Part shown: positions 30,209 through 40,100 of the stretch, in pieces
How the letters are laid out: the number at the start of each line of letters is the position of its first letter
How positions within the stretch are numbered: position 1 is the stretch's first letter
NCBI GenBank assembly: GCA_017436845.1
Contig: JAFSCJ010000017.1
Coordinates: 1-42,166, forward strand
DNA: 42,166 bases
Reading direction: 5' to 3'
Origin: Muribaculaceae bacterium
Lineage (GTDB): Bacteria; Bacteroidota; Bacteroidia; Bacteroidales; Muribaculaceae
The notes under the pieces: generated by a model
What the model was told of the DNA's origin: nothing
Databases searched by the model: none
What the model saw: the letters and a program-made list of their open reading frames with translations, nothing else
Translations under genes and position numbers: made by a program

Positions 30209-31420
30209 ATGAATAGATTAACGAAATTTTCAAGAGCGATTATTGCTGTAGCAATGATGCTCGCTGTGTGTCTTCCGTTATCAGCCCACGATTTTGAAGT
30301 TGATGGTATTTATTACGACATCATTTCATCAACTGACAAGACTATCGGTGTAACATATCGAGGTATCAACTATTACGATTATCCAGGTCAATATTCAGGC
30401 AATGTAACAATTCCAGAAATAGTAACATATAGTGGTAATACTTACTCTGTTACTTCAATTGGAAACTATGCATTTTATAGTTGCACGAAATTAACGTCAG
30501 TCGCTATTCCCAACTCAGTGACCTCGATTGGTAACAATGCGTTCAATGGTTGTACCGACTTGACTGAGGTTGCTATCCCCATCTCGGTTATTTCGATCGG
30601 TAACGATGCGTTCTATGATACAGGTTGGTATAATAAACAGCCTGATGGGATTTTGTACATAGATAATTGTTGTTTGGGTTATAAAGGGGAAAAGCCAACA
30701 GGAGACCTTGCATTAAATAATAACATATGCTTAATTGGAGAAGATGCGTTCAAAGATTGTACCGGTTTGAAATCGGTAACAATCCCTAGTTCGACTACTT
30801 CGATAGGTTTCAATGCGTTCAATGGTTGTGGGTTAAGGTTAATAATGTGTCATTGTGCTATGCCTCCCATTTGTGCAGAAAGGACTTTTGCTGGGAGTTA
30901 CACAGCTCTATTGATGATTCCTGAAGGTAGTTTGATTGATTATGCTCTTGCTGATGAATGGCACAACTTTACACAAGTACATGAAGTGTCAGAAGCCAAT
31001 GTATCGACACAAAAGAAAAGTGCCACATTTGAGATACCTACAATAGAAGGTGCCGATGAATATGTTGCAAGCGTGTATTCCGATGCCACAATGTCTCAGT
31101 TGGTGGCGACAACCAACTATGATGCTTATGGAAAAATTACCCCAATGTCAACAATTCTCGAACTATCAATTGATGGCTTTGATGAAGGGGTATATTATTA
31201 CAAGGTTTATGTTAAATCTAAAAAAGAAGGGGTGTTGAAGGTATATCTCGGTACATTTGAAATTGAACTTTCCGGTATCGAAGATATCATGGTTAATGAG
31301 TCGGGTGTTGTAGAGGTGGAGCGTTATGATATCAATGGTCAATTATTGAACAAGCCTGTTCTTGGCATCAATATCATCAAGATGAGCGATGGTACAACTC
31401 GCAAAGAGTGGGTGAAATAA
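30209..31420 (+). CDS. Secreted BspA-like leucine-rich-repeat protein with T9SS-like tail
   Basis: 403 residues from the ATG at 30209. The frame opens 20 codons earlier, but the signal peptide (RLTKFSRAIIAVAMMLAVC, ending near PLSA) starts here. Residues about 30-80 form a non-repeat cap (VDGIYYDIISS, VTYRGINYYDY). LRR_5/BspA repeats follow at about 85-210: SIGNYAFYSCTKLTSVAIPN, SIGNNAFNGCTDLTEVAIP and IGEDAFKDCTGLKSVTIPS. Residues about 265-365 look like an all-beta Ig/FN3-type domain. The tail YDINGQLLNKPVLGINIIKM with a KEWVK end is a sorting-signal-like C-terminus. BspA-type proteins bind host matrix or other cells; the partner here is unknown. It is a single gene flanked by repeat-rich spacers. 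Confidence 0.82.
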   Translation: MNRLTKFSRAIIAVAMMLAVCLPLSAHDFEVDGIYYDIISSTDKTIGVTYRGINYYDYPGQYSGNVTIPEIVTYSGNTYSVTSIGNYAFYSCTKLTSVAIPNSVTSIGNNAFNGCTDLTEVAIPISVISIGNDAFYDTGWYNKQPDGILYIDNCCLGYKGEKPTGDLALNNNICLIGEDAFKDCTGLKSVTIPSSTTSIGFNAFNGCGLRLIMCHCAMPPICAERTFAGSYTALLMIPEGSLIDYALADEWHNFTQVHEVSEANVSTQKKSATFEIPTIEGADEYVASVYSDATMSQLVATTNYDAYGKITPMSTILELSIDGFDEGVYYYKVYVKSKKEGVLKVYLGTFEIELSGIEDIMVNESGVVEVERYDINGQLLNKPVLGINIIKMSDGTTRKEWVK

Positions 31421-31445
31421 CGAGTGCAACGATAATAAAGAAATA

Positions 31446-31480
31446 GGAGGTGTCTCAGTGAGATGCCTTCTTTGTTTTAT
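31446..31480 (+). terminator. Terminator of the leucine-rich-repeat gene
   Basis: AGGTGTCTC (31448-31456) pairs with GAGATGCCT (31460-31468), two wobbles, loop AGT, followed by a T-rich run TTTGTTTT. Confidence 0.7.
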
Positions 31481-31537
31481 ACCTCATGGTCGCGTTGCGA
31501 CAGTAGTAATGTGGGACCATGCGGAGCACGAGAAGAT

Positions 31538-31601
31538 AGATATGGTAATTAGCTCTCTCCCTGGGTTATGGAGAGTACGGCGGAGCCGGGAGAGGGTACG
31601 A
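31538..31601 (+). repeat. 64-base intergenic repeat C, copy 2
   Basis: It matches 29994-30057 at 56 of 64 positions. The first stem is shortened here (CTCTCC with GGAGAG), while the block from GAGAGTACGGC to the end is nearly unchanged. Confidence 0.7.
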
Positions 31602-31730
31602 GGGATTATCCAAAACCTAAAGGCATTGTTGCATTGCTTACTACATACCCCGCACTTCGTACGGGGCTATAATATAGCTTGCCTCTGGCAAGGCTCAACT
31701 CTAACTCTCAATTTTTAATTCTCAACTTTT

Positions 31731-31746
31731 TATACCCCTCAGTCAC
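31731..31746 (+). repeat. Repeat module A, copy 2
   Basis: TATACCCCTCAGTCAC, identical to 29923-29938. The following sequence differs: the GTCAC/GTGAC hairpin is not present here. Confidence 0.55.
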
Positions 31747-31772
31747 CGATACCCCTTCCCCTCTTCGAGGTA

Positions 31773-31807
31773 CTTCCCCTATTTTAGGGGAAGAGTTTTC
31801 TTTTTTT
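31773..31807 (+). terminator. Stem-loop with T-run in the repeat-rich region
   Basis: CTTCCCCT (31773-31780) pairs with AGGGGAAG (31786-31793), then AGTTTTCTTTTTTT. It has classic terminator form but lies 350 bases after the nearest gene, so it may belong to the repeat assembly. Confidence 0.6.
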
Positions 31808-31841
31808 GTGCTGTTAGTCAGTGATTTATAGTTCTCCTATT

Positions 31842-31856
31842 TTAGTGGGGCAGTTC
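31842..31856 (+). repeat. Repeat module B, copy 2
   Basis: TTAGTGGGGCAGTTC, identical to 29959-29973 and again followed by a T-rich run. Confidence 0.55.
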
Positions 31857-31898
31857 GTTTTTGGTGTCACTAATTTTTTACACAGCCTCATAAAAAAA

Positions 31899-31983
31899 TA
31901 AAAGGGTTATCTCACGATGACCCTTTTACGTAAACCTTTAAAAATCTAATCCTATGAAAAAACTAATTCAAAATTGTTGCTAA
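31899..31983 (+). repeat. TCAC-loop hairpin plus conserved leader and tiny ORF, copy 2
   Basis: TAAAAGGGTTATC (31899-31911), loop TCAC (31912-31915), and complement 31916-31928, 13 pairs with one wobble. Then AAACCTTTA (31932-31940), AATCTAAT and CTATGAAAAA, with an ATG at 31954 opening a nine-codon frame (MKKLIQNCC) that ends at 31983. Compared with copy 1 the stem sequence has changed but pairing is kept. Confidence 0.6.
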
Positions 31984-32127
31984 AGGCGCAGATTCAAAAT
32001 CATCGCACACATTAGCTCATTTTGTTTTGTCTGCTGTTGTGTACCTATAATACGGACAAAAATAAATTTTGTTGTGTGTGAGGAATGAAATTATAATTTT
32101 TTTACAAAATAAGCACCCCCTTTTAAC

Positions 32128-32135
32128 TACCTTTG
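32128..32135 (+). promoter_or_regulatory. -7 box of the rnz-tadA-metH operon
   Basis: TACCTTTG, 19 bases before the ATG at 32155. The expected -33 TTG is not present at the right distance. Confidence 0.5.
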
Positions 32136-32154
32136 TATTATAAATGAAGAGGCG

Positions 32155-33069
32155 ATGGCAAAATTTCAAGTAAATATACTCGGATGTGGCTCGGCGACAC
32201 CATCAATGAGGCATATGCCGTCATGTCAAGTGATAGATTTCAGAGATAATCTTTTTATGATTGATTGTGGAGAAGGGGCTCAATTGATGATGCGTCGCAT
32301 GAAGATGAAATTCTCCCGACTTAATCACATATTTATCTCTCATCTGCATGGCGATCATTGTTATGGTTTGCCCGGATTGTTGTCAACACTTGCTTTGCAT
32401 GGTAAAGAGGGTGTGTTGACAATTCACATGTTTAAAGAGGGTGCCGAAGTATTTGAGCATTTTTTGAAATTTTTCTGTCGGGATATTTCTTTTGAGATAA
32501 AATTTAATATCATAGAGCCGGGAACATCGGTAATATATGAAGATGATGCATTGACAATTTCCACATTTCCATTGTATCACCGCTTGCCATGTGTGGGGTT
32601 TAAGTTTCAAGAAAAGACTAAGTTGCGACATTTGCGAGGCGACATGATAAAATTTTATAATGTCCCTATAAAGGAGTTGCATGGCATTAGGAATGGAGCT
32701 GATTTCATTACTCCTGACGGAAAGATTGTAGAGAACGCAAGATTGACAACCGATGCCGACCCCTCGATGAGTTATGCATATTGTTCCGATACAATGTATA
32801 ACCTGAAAGTGGCGGAGTCGGTAAAGGGAGTTGATGTAGTGTATCATGAGGCAACCTATGATGATGCCGAGCAGAAAAAAGCCGTAGAGCGAGGTCATTC
32901 AACGGCTCGAGAGGCAGGTCGCATCGCCGCTGCCGCCGGGGCATCAAAATTGATATTAGGGCATTTCTCTAAACGTTACAATAATGAGAATACCCATCTT
33001 GTCCAAGCACAAGAGGAGTTTCCTGATGTGATAGTGGCCAATGAAGGAATGAAAATCGATTTGTTATGA
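32155..33069 (+). CDS. rnz: Ribonuclease Z (tRNA 3'-processing endonuclease)
   Basis: 304 residues, the length of the short bacterial form. A metallo-beta-lactamase fold enzyme that cuts the 3' trailer of tRNA precursors. The start VNILGCGSATPSMRHMPSCQ is typical. The metal motif HLHGDH is at residues 63-68, followed by CYGLPGLLSTLALHGK. Later ligand regions are YCSDT near 205 and VYHEATY near 225. The HST loop region RGHSTAREAG near 248 and LILGHFSKRY near 265 complete the family pattern. It is the first gene of a tRNA-centred operon; its stop overlaps the tadA start by four bases (ATGA). Confidence 0.95.
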   Translation: MAKFQVNILGCGSATPSMRHMPSCQVIDFRDNLFMIDCGEGAQLMMRRMKMKFSRLNHIFISHLHGDHCYGLPGLLSTLALHGKEGVLTIHMFKEGAEVFEHFLKFFCRDISFEIKFNIIEPGTSVIYEDDALTISTFPLYHRLPCVGFKFQEKTKLRHLRGDMIKFYNVPIKELHGIRNGADFITPDGKIVENARLTTDADPSMSYAYCSDTMYNLKVAESVKGVDVVYHEATYDDAEQKKAVERGHSTAREAGRIAAAAGASKLILGHFSKRYNNENTHLVQAQEEFPDVIVANEGMKIDLL

Positions 33070-33518
33070 TAGATTTGAAAAGAAAAGAGGATGAGCGTTT
33101 TATGAGGGCAGCTCTCGATGAAGCGCGTCAGGCATTTGAAGATGATGAGGTCCCTATTGGAGCTGTTGTTGTGTGCAATGGTCGCATTGTAGGGCGAGGA
33201 CACAATATGACAGAAACATTTAACGATGTCACCGCACATGCCGAGATGCAGGCAATTACCGCAGCGGTAAATACGTTAGGCGGTAAATATCTGCCAGAGT
33301 GTACGCTATATGTAACCGTTGAACCATGTGTGATGTGTGCCGGGGCAATAGGGTGGAGCCAAATAAGTCGCATTGTCTATGGTGCCGGTGATGAGAAACG
33401 TGGATATACCACATTTACCCACCGCCCTCCATTTCACCCTAAAGCGGTGATTGAGTCGGGAGTGTTGGCTGATGAATGTGCCGAATTGATGAAAACTTTT
33501 TTTGCACGCAAACGATAG
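33066..33518 (+). CDS. tadA: tRNA-specific adenosine deaminase
   Basis: 150 residues. It converts adenosine 34 of tRNA-Arg(ACG) to inosine; zinc-dependent cytidine deaminase fold. HAE with zinc ligand His58 and catalytic Glu60 is visible, as is PCVMC with Cys88 and Cys91. Conserved context includes VPIGAVVV near the N-terminus and NDVTAHAEM around the active site. The C-terminal region carries RIVYGAGDEKRGY, where the family often has DxKxGA. Free-standing nucleoside deaminases look similar, but the rnz overlap and NDVTAHAEM favour TadA. Three bases separate it from metH. Confidence 0.9.
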   Translation: MIDLKRKEDERFMRAALDEARQAFEDDEVPIGAVVVCNGRIVGRGHNMTETFNDVTAHAEMQAITAAVNTLGGKYLPECTLYVTVEPCVMCAGAIGWSQISRIVYGAGDEKRGYTTFTHRPPFHPKAVIESGVLADECAELMKTFFARKR

Positions 33519-33521
33519 AAT

Positions 33522-36500
33522 ATGAGCAACAGATATAATGATAGAATAGCCGGATTGAAAGAGCTGATGTCAAAACGCATCGTTGTGCTTGATGGCGCAA
33601 TGGGGACAATGATACAACATTGCAATCTCTCGGAGGAGGATTTTAAAGGCTCGCATTTCGCTCATTGCGAGCAACAACTCAAGGGGTGTAATGATGTGCT
33701 TGTGCTGACAGCTCCCGAAGTGATAAGAAATATCCATCGCCAATATCTTGAGGCCGGATCTGACATTATAGAAACAAACTCATTTAATGCCAATGCTATC
33801 TCAATGGTAGAATATGGGCTAACCGACCATGTTGAGAAAATAAATCATGAAGCGGCACGATTGGCTCGCGAGTCAGTAGATGAATATTGCTTGTTGCATC
33901 CTGGAGAACAATGTTGGGTAGCCGGCAGTGTGGGCCCAACAAGCAAATCGCTGTCCATGTCTACGGGTATAGATGCTGAAAAAATCTGTTGGGATACTCT
34001 TGTTGAAGCCTATGTGGAACAAATGTCGGCTCTCATAAGCGGAGGCGTTGATCTATTGCTTATAGAGACAGTATTTGATGGGTTAAATGCTAAGGCCGCG
34101 TTATATGCTGCACAGAAATCAATGACAGCAGTAGGGATAGATGTGCCCATAATGATGTCGGTAACATTGACTGAGTCAGGTCGCACATTGTCGGGGCAGA
34201 CGCTTGATGCATTTGTTGCGACGGTTGCTCATGGCGATTTGTTGTCAATAGGTCTTAATTGCGGTTTTGGCGCTGATGGAATGATACCTCATATTAACGC
34301 ATTGCAAGACGAGCCAATGGCAGTGAGTGTTTATCCTAATGCCGGGTTGCCTAATGAGATGGGAGAGTATGATGAGACACCGGAAACAATGGTTGAGAAA
34401 TTGTTGCCGTTGTTGTCATCGGGCAAGCTGAATATTGTTGGCGGTTGTTGTGGTACAACACCTGAACATATTGCAGCTATAGCCCATGAAGCACAAAAAT
34501 ATGCTCCGCGAGAAGTTCCGACTAAAAAACAAGAAATGATATTGGCAGGCCTTGAAAAAATGTCAATATCACAGGACCATCTATTTATAAATGTAGGGGA
34601 GAGGTGTAATGTTGCCGGTAGTCGTAAGTTCTTGCGATTGATAAATGAAAAGAATATAGAGGAAGCAGTAGAGATTGCTCGCTCTCAAGTATTGGCAGGG
34701 GCCCAGATTGTGGATATAAACATGGATGATGCCATGCTTGATGCTCCTATTGAAATGGCATCATTTATTGATAATATAGGCTTGGAGCCTGATGTGGCAC
34801 GAGTGCCACTGATGATTGACTCATCAAATTGGGAAGCTGTTGTTGCCGGATTGCAACACACACAGGGTCGCCCCATAGTCAATTCCATCAGTTTGAAAGA
34901 GGGAGAGGCAAAGTTTGTAGAGAAGGCCAGCTTTATTAAGTCAATGGGTGCCGCCGTTGTTGTAATGGCATTTGACGAGAAGGGGCAAGCTGATACTTAT
35001 GAACGAAAAATAGAGGTGTGTGAAAGAGCCTATCGTATTTTGACAGAGACAGTTGGTTTTAATGGATGTGATATAATATTTGATCCCAATGTGCTAGCTG
35101 TTGCGACAGGTATTGAAGCCCACAATAACTATGCTCTTGATTTTATAAAAGCCGTTGAATGGATTAAAGGAAATCTTCCCGGAGCAAAGGTGAGTGGCGG
35201 AATTAGTAATTTATCATTCTCATTTAGGGGAAATAACTATGTGCGTGAAGCGATGCATGCGTTGTTCCTTTATCATGCTATAGGCAAAGGGATGGATATG
35301 GGTATAGTAAACCCATCATCGTTAATGTCGGTTGATGATATCCCATCGGAATTGCGAGACGCCCTTGATGATGTGTTGCTAAATCGTCGAGGTGATGCGA
35401 CAGAACATCTTGTCGAAATTGCCGAAAAGATAAAGGCAGAGCGAGAAAGCACAGCAACAGGAGTGAAGGCTGTTGTAGAGCAAAAAGAGCTATCGGCATC
35501 GGAACGCATTGAGCAGATGATAATGCGAGGAAACAGCGATGGAATAGAGCCATTCCTTGATGAAGTGATGGCAAGTGCCGGCTCGGCAGTAGCGGTAATC
35601 GATGGGCCATTGATGACAGGTATAAATAAAGTGGGCGAGCAGTTTGGTGCAGGTAAGATGTTTTTGCCACAAGTAGTAAAAAGTGCGAGAGCCATGAAAC
35701 AGGCTGTTGCCTATCTCACTCCATTTATAGAGAAAGAAAAACAATCATCAGGAACATCATCGTCGGGAAAAATAGTTATTGCCACAGTCAAAGGCGATGT
35801 TCATGATATAGGTAAAAACATCGTTAGTGTTATCATGAATTGCAATGGCTTTGAAATGATTGATTTGGGTGTAATGGTGCCTGGTGAAGAGATTGTAGCG
35901 AAAGCAATTGAAAAAAATGTTGATTTTGTGGCACTTAGCGGATTAATTACCCCATCGCTTGAAGAAATGTGCAATGTTGCGCGACAAATGGACCAAAAAG
36001 GACTAAAAATTCCATTACTCATAGGTGGAGCGACAACATCGGAATTGCACACAGCAGTAAAAATAGCGCCATGTTATAGCGGTCTTGTTGTCTATATGCG
36101 CGATGCTGCCATGTTGCCGGGATTGGCACAAAGACTCATAAACAAGGATACTCGTGTCGAGACGAGCCAGGAGATACTCTCGGCGCAGCAACTTCTTCGC
36201 GAACAATATGAAAATAAAAAATCACAGCTCACGATAGAGGAGGCACGCCGATTAAAATTTGACTATGGTAAAGATACTGTAATACCCACTCCGAAATACC
36301 CCGGAATTCATGATTTGTCAATCGCGATTGCCGATATAAGAGCATCGATAAATTGGAGAGCTTTTTTGGGAGCATGGAAACTTGATGCGTCATTTGCTTC
36401 GATTGCCGATATTCAAGGCTGTGATCATTGTCGTGCGCAATGGCTTGCTACCGTTCCACAGGAGCAACGCATGAAGGCGGCAGAGGCTATGCAGCTGTTT

Positions 36501-37094
36501 AAAGATGCCAACAGAGTGATTGATTATATACAAAAAAACATAGGCACCTTGCAGGCGCGAGTAGCTATATTACCTGCCGGAAGTCGAGATGAGGATATAT
36601 TTTATCAAAATGGTAATGAAGAGTTTGTGCTGCCAACACCTCGACAATTACATGTTGATGGTGTTGGGCCACGACTTGCACTTGCTGATTATGTAAAACC
36701 GCTCTCGGTAACCGGGGAAAAGAATGATTGGATGGGGTTATTTGTCGTAACGGCAGGTATGGACATTCAGCAAATTATAGAGAAATATAAAAGTCAAAAC
36801 GATGATTACAATGCGATATTATATCAATCTATAGCCGACCGTCTTGTAGAGGCTGCGACTGAAATAATGAATAATAGAGTCAGAAACGAGTTGTGGGGTT
36901 ATGAGAGCAAAGGCATACGCCCGGCTATAGGCTATCCTTCGTTGCCCGATCAGCGTCTTGTTTTCCTTGCTGATGAAGTTCTGAATTATGGTGAGTTAGG
37001 GATAACATTGACTGAAAATGGCGCATTATATCCGTCGGCAACCACAACAGGATATATTTTTGTCCATCCCGGAGCTCATTACTTTGCATTATAA
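33522..37094 (+). CDS. metH: Cobalamin-dependent methionine synthase
   Basis: 1190 residues with all four modules. The homocysteine domain (about 10-330) has DGAMGTMIQ near the start, and the zinc cysteines lie in NCGFG and GGCCGTTPEHI (near 307). The pterin domain (about 355-620) has NVGERCNVAGSRKF and DINMDDAM. The B12 domain (about 660-880) has the cobalt-ligand motif DVHDIGKNIV near 758. The reactivation domain (about 900-1190) includes the late RPAIGYPSLPD segment and ends EHVHPGA-like in GYIFVHPGAHYFAL. It methylates homocysteine using 5-methyltetrahydrofolate in the cytoplasm and needs vitamin B12. No cobalamin riboswitch is seen in front of the operon. The next gene's promoter overlaps its last codons. 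Confidence 0.97.
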   Translation: MSNRYNDRIAGLKELMSKRIVVLDGAMGTMIQHCNLSEEDFKGSHFAHCEQQLKGCNDVLVLTAPEVIRNIHRQYLEAGSDIIETNSFNANAISMVEYGLTDHVEKINHEAARLARESVDEYCLLHPGEQCWVAGSVGPTSKSLSMSTGIDAEKICWDTLVEAYVEQMSALISGGVDLLLIETVFDGLNAKAALYAAQKSMTAVGIDVPIMMSVTLTESGRTLSGQTLDAFVATVAHGDLLSIGLNCGFGADGMIPHINALQDEPMAVSVYPNAGLPNEMGEYDETPETMVEKLLPLLSSGKLNIVGGCCGTTPEHIAAIAHEAQKYAPREVPTKKQEMILAGLEKMSISQDHLFINVGERCNVAGSRKFLRLINEKNIEEAVEIARSQVLAGAQIVDINMDDAMLDAPIEMASFIDNIGLEPDVARVPLMIDSSNWEAVVAGLQHTQGRPIVNSISLKEGEAKFVEKASFIKSMGAAVVVMAFDEKGQADTYERKIEVCERAYRILTETVGFNGCDIIFDPNVLAVATGIEAHNNYALDFIKAVEWIKGNLPGAKVSGGISNLSFSFRGNNYVREAMHALFLYHAIGKGMDMGIVNPSSLMSVDDIPSELRDALDDVLLNRRGDATEHLVEIAEKIKAERESTATGVKAVVEQKELSASERIEQMIMRGNSDGIEPFLDEVMASAGSAVAVIDGPLMTGINKVGEQFGAGKMFLPQVVKSARAMKQAVAYLTPFIEKEKQSSGTSSSGKIVIATVKGDVHDIGKNIVSVIMNCNGFEMIDLGVMVPGEEIVAKAIEKNVDFVALSGLITPSLEEMCNVARQMDQKGLKIPLLIGGATTSELHTAVKIAPCYSGLVVYMRDAAMLPGLAQRLINKDTRVETSQEILSAQQLLREQYENKKSQLTIEEARRLKFDYGKDTVIPTPKYPGIHDLSIAIADIRASINWRAFLGAWKLDASFASIADIQGCDHCRAQWLATVPQEQRMKAAEAMQLFKDANRVIDYIQKNIGTLQARVAILPAGSRDEDIFYQNGNEEFVLPTPRQLHVDGVGPRLALADYVKPLSVTGEKNDWMGLFVVTAGMDIQQIIEKYKSQNDDYNAILYQSIADRLVEAATEIMNNRVRNELWGYESKGIRPAIGYPSLPDQRLVFLADEVLNYGELGITLTENGALYPSATTTGYIFVHPGAHYFAL

Positions 37095-37113
37095 AATAAT
37101 TTAACTATTTTTG
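37083..37113 (+). promoter_or_regulatory. Promoter of the large amidase gene, overlapping the metH 3' end
   Basis: TTTG (37083-37086, within the last metH codons), 19-base spacer, TATTTTTG (37106-37113). It gives a leader of about 55 bases. No terminator is visible between metH and this gene. Confidence 0.7.
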
Positions 37114-37174
37114 TCAGATTAATATTTCATAAATATCGATAAATAATAATTTAATAACTATATTCCTTAAATCT

Positions 37175-40100
37175 ATGAAACTAAAACATTTGTTTTTCAG
37201 CCTTGCAATGTTGTGCGCAATGACAGCATCGGCAGCAAAAGCGATTGAAGAAGTCCGCATTTACATCAACCCCGGGCATGGAGCGTGGTGCGGAGAGTGT
37301 CGCCACATGGGAACAGTTACTCATGGCGGGCCTACTTATACCGATACCGCAGGATTTTTTGAGTCGAATACCAATCTTCAAAAAGGGTTGGGGATGTTCT
37401 ACAAACTCAAAGAATATGGTATGAAGCATAATGGCGTGAATAATGCACGCGACTTGACACAAAACATTGTAATGAGCCGCATCAAAAGTGGTGATGTGCA
37501 CAATGGATTGTATGATAGACCATTGAGCGAAATTGCTGCTGAGGCAGAGTTGAACAACTTTGACATGTTTATCTCTATCCACTCTAATGCGCATTCTGAT
37601 GGCTCGACTGTAAATTATCCGCTATTCCTTTATCGTGGATATGATAATTCTGAAAGTGTTCCTGGGAGTAAAGCAATGGCGGCAGCTTGTTGGCCTCATT
37701 GGATAAAAAACCCTCACATGATGTGGTCTTCCTATACAACATCAACAAATATTCGTGGCGATGTGTCTTTTTGGAACGAGATTTATTATACAACTCACTC
37801 AAATGGTAAAACTTATGGTGGCTACTATGGCGTGTTGCGTCAAGGTGTTCCTGGCTTCCTTGTTGAAGGATATTTTCACACCTATCAACCGGCTCGCCAC
37901 AAAGCGATGAATTGGGACGCTTGTAAATGGGAAGGAGAAGCCTATGCTAAGGGTGTGAACGATTATTTTGGTTTTGGAAAGAAAGACTCCTATGGTGCAA
38001 TATATGGTGTGCTTCGTGATGCCGAAACTCCTTTTTCTCACACCTATTATACACCTAATACATCAACTCTTGATTATTATTTGCCCATCAACAACGCTAC
38101 TGTAACACTTAAAAACAGCAACGATGAGGTAGTTCAAACCTACAAAACCGATGATGAGTACAACGGAGTGTTTGTGTTTAACAAAGTAACTCCCGGTACC
38201 TATAAGATTGTGTATTCACACCCTGACTATAAGGACTTGACAGAAACAATTACTGTTACTGCAAATGAAACAGTGTTCCCAACTCCTCAAATCTCTACAT
38301 CAACAGAGCAAATACCTGTTAAGGGTGTTTATGCCTATGGATTGACGTCTTCACAAGATGGCGATATCTGCACATTGAAATTCAAGGCAACAGATGCCGT
38401 TGAAAAGGGATTGGTGATTTTCACAAACACATCTACCGGTGCAACTCAGTCTATTACAATAAACAACATTGTCAAAGGTGAAAATTCAGTAACCGTTGAT
38501 GCTAAATCACTTGGAGAAGATGCTACATTCTCATGGGCTGTCGCTATTGAAAACCCAAAGAGCACAGGTGTTGAACTTATACATTCCGACAACACAATTA
38601 TCTATAATAATGGGACTAAAGATGCTCGCATCGGTGTAGCTATTGATAAAGACGCCACAAGTGCCCACTTTGGGACCATCTATACAATGACCGCTATGGG
38701 CCAAGGATTGCAAAAATTCAACCCCGATTATAGCAAAAATGGCTCAAAAGTAATTACCGGATTATTTGGTAAAGATACTGATGCTTCAACAAGTTCAAAC
38801 AAATATGTTCGTTCAAATCGTTTGGAAATATATAAAGGGAAAGTGTATATTGCCAACTATGCTAACTATAGCACGGGTATCTGGGAATATGACCCTGCTA
38901 CAGGTGCAACGCCAACAAATATTTCTGGAATAACCTATTATGAACGAGCAGTAGCATTTATAGGCGAAGGCTCAAGTCGCAAAGCATTCAGCCTTCACGA
39001 AAACAATGTTCAGCGATTTGATATTGGCACAGCCACCTCATGGACATCTGGAAGCCCCACTAAAAGTAATACTACTGCAGCCTTGTTGGACAATGGCGAT
39101 GGCGACATCATTGTTACTGATAATGCCGTAATTGCATCTCAAACCCGTTATAGTGGGAATAATGCAAGCAGTAACCCTGCATTTGCGGTATTTGATCACG
39201 ATTTGACTGTAGTATATAAATCAGATGTAATAAACAGCTCGCTCAACGGCTCAGAAAATGGAGGTATGGCTCTTAGCGACGATAAGAGTATCTTTGCTAT
39301 TGCCAATTCTTACAATAGCTCAGGCAATGCCGGTATTCGCATCCAGGTTTATGACGTAACATGGAGTGGAAGTACTCCTGCATTTATCCATAAATACTCA
39401 ATCCCTTTGGATGGAACATATTGTGTTGACCAAATGGAATTTGACTATGCCGGTAACCTTGTGATAGCATCGCAACAAAAAGGGCTCCTCGTTTATGCAA
39501 TCAAAAATCCGGCACGTCAAACAGTAACTAAAGCTACATCAACAATTCAAGGTGTGCGTGAGCCGGGAGTGCAAGGACATTATGCCTATGACCTCAAAAT
39601 GGCACAAGGAGAAAGAGACTATACATTAACATTTAAATCTACCGGTGATGTTGCTTCGGCGTCAGTTATTCTAACTCCTATTACTGCAGGCGCTGAAGTT
39701 GTAATGATTGCCATAGATGGTGTTAAAGCCGGAGAAAATACATTTGTTGTTGATGCTACAACGCTCGGCGTGGGTGTTAAATATAATTGGGCTGTTGCTC
39801 TTGACAATCCATCAAGCCCATCAGTAGAACTCATGCACTCCGACAATTCAATCATTTATAATAATGGAACAAATGATGCCCGCATAGGTCTTGCAATCGA
39901 TAAAGATGTAACAAGTGCCCACTTCGGGACTATCTATACGATGACAGCAATGGGCCAAGGATTGCAAAAATTCAATCCCGATTATAGCAAAAACGGCTCA
40001 AAAGTGATTACCGGAATGTTTGGAGCTGATACCGACGCATCAACAAGTACAAACAAATATGTGCGCTCCAACCGCATTCATGTAAATAATGGTAAAGTAT

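Larger units (their letters stand above)
31421..32154. other. 734-base repeat-rich intergenic region
   Basis: In order it contains: a terminator; repeat C copy 2 (31538-31601); small hairpins CCCCG-CACTTCGTA-CGGGG and TTGCC-TCT-GGCAA (about 31650-31695); a pyrimidine-rich stretch of CTCAACT-type units (31694-31729); and module A (31731-31746). A stem-loop with a T-run (31773-31800), module B (31842-31856) and the TCAC-loop element (31899-31983) follow. An 86-codon frame across repeat C (31458-31718) is not regarded as a gene. Confidence 0.6.

Noticed and set aside
31458..31718. 86-codon plus-strand frame in the repeat-rich spacer
   Set aside because: It begins within a terminator hairpin and runs through repeat C; best explained as chance.
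32155..37094. Cobalamin riboswitch for metH
   Set aside because: metH is the third gene of the rnz operon, and the 19-base leader from the -7 box before rnz leaves no room for one; no B12-box-like sequence was recognised.
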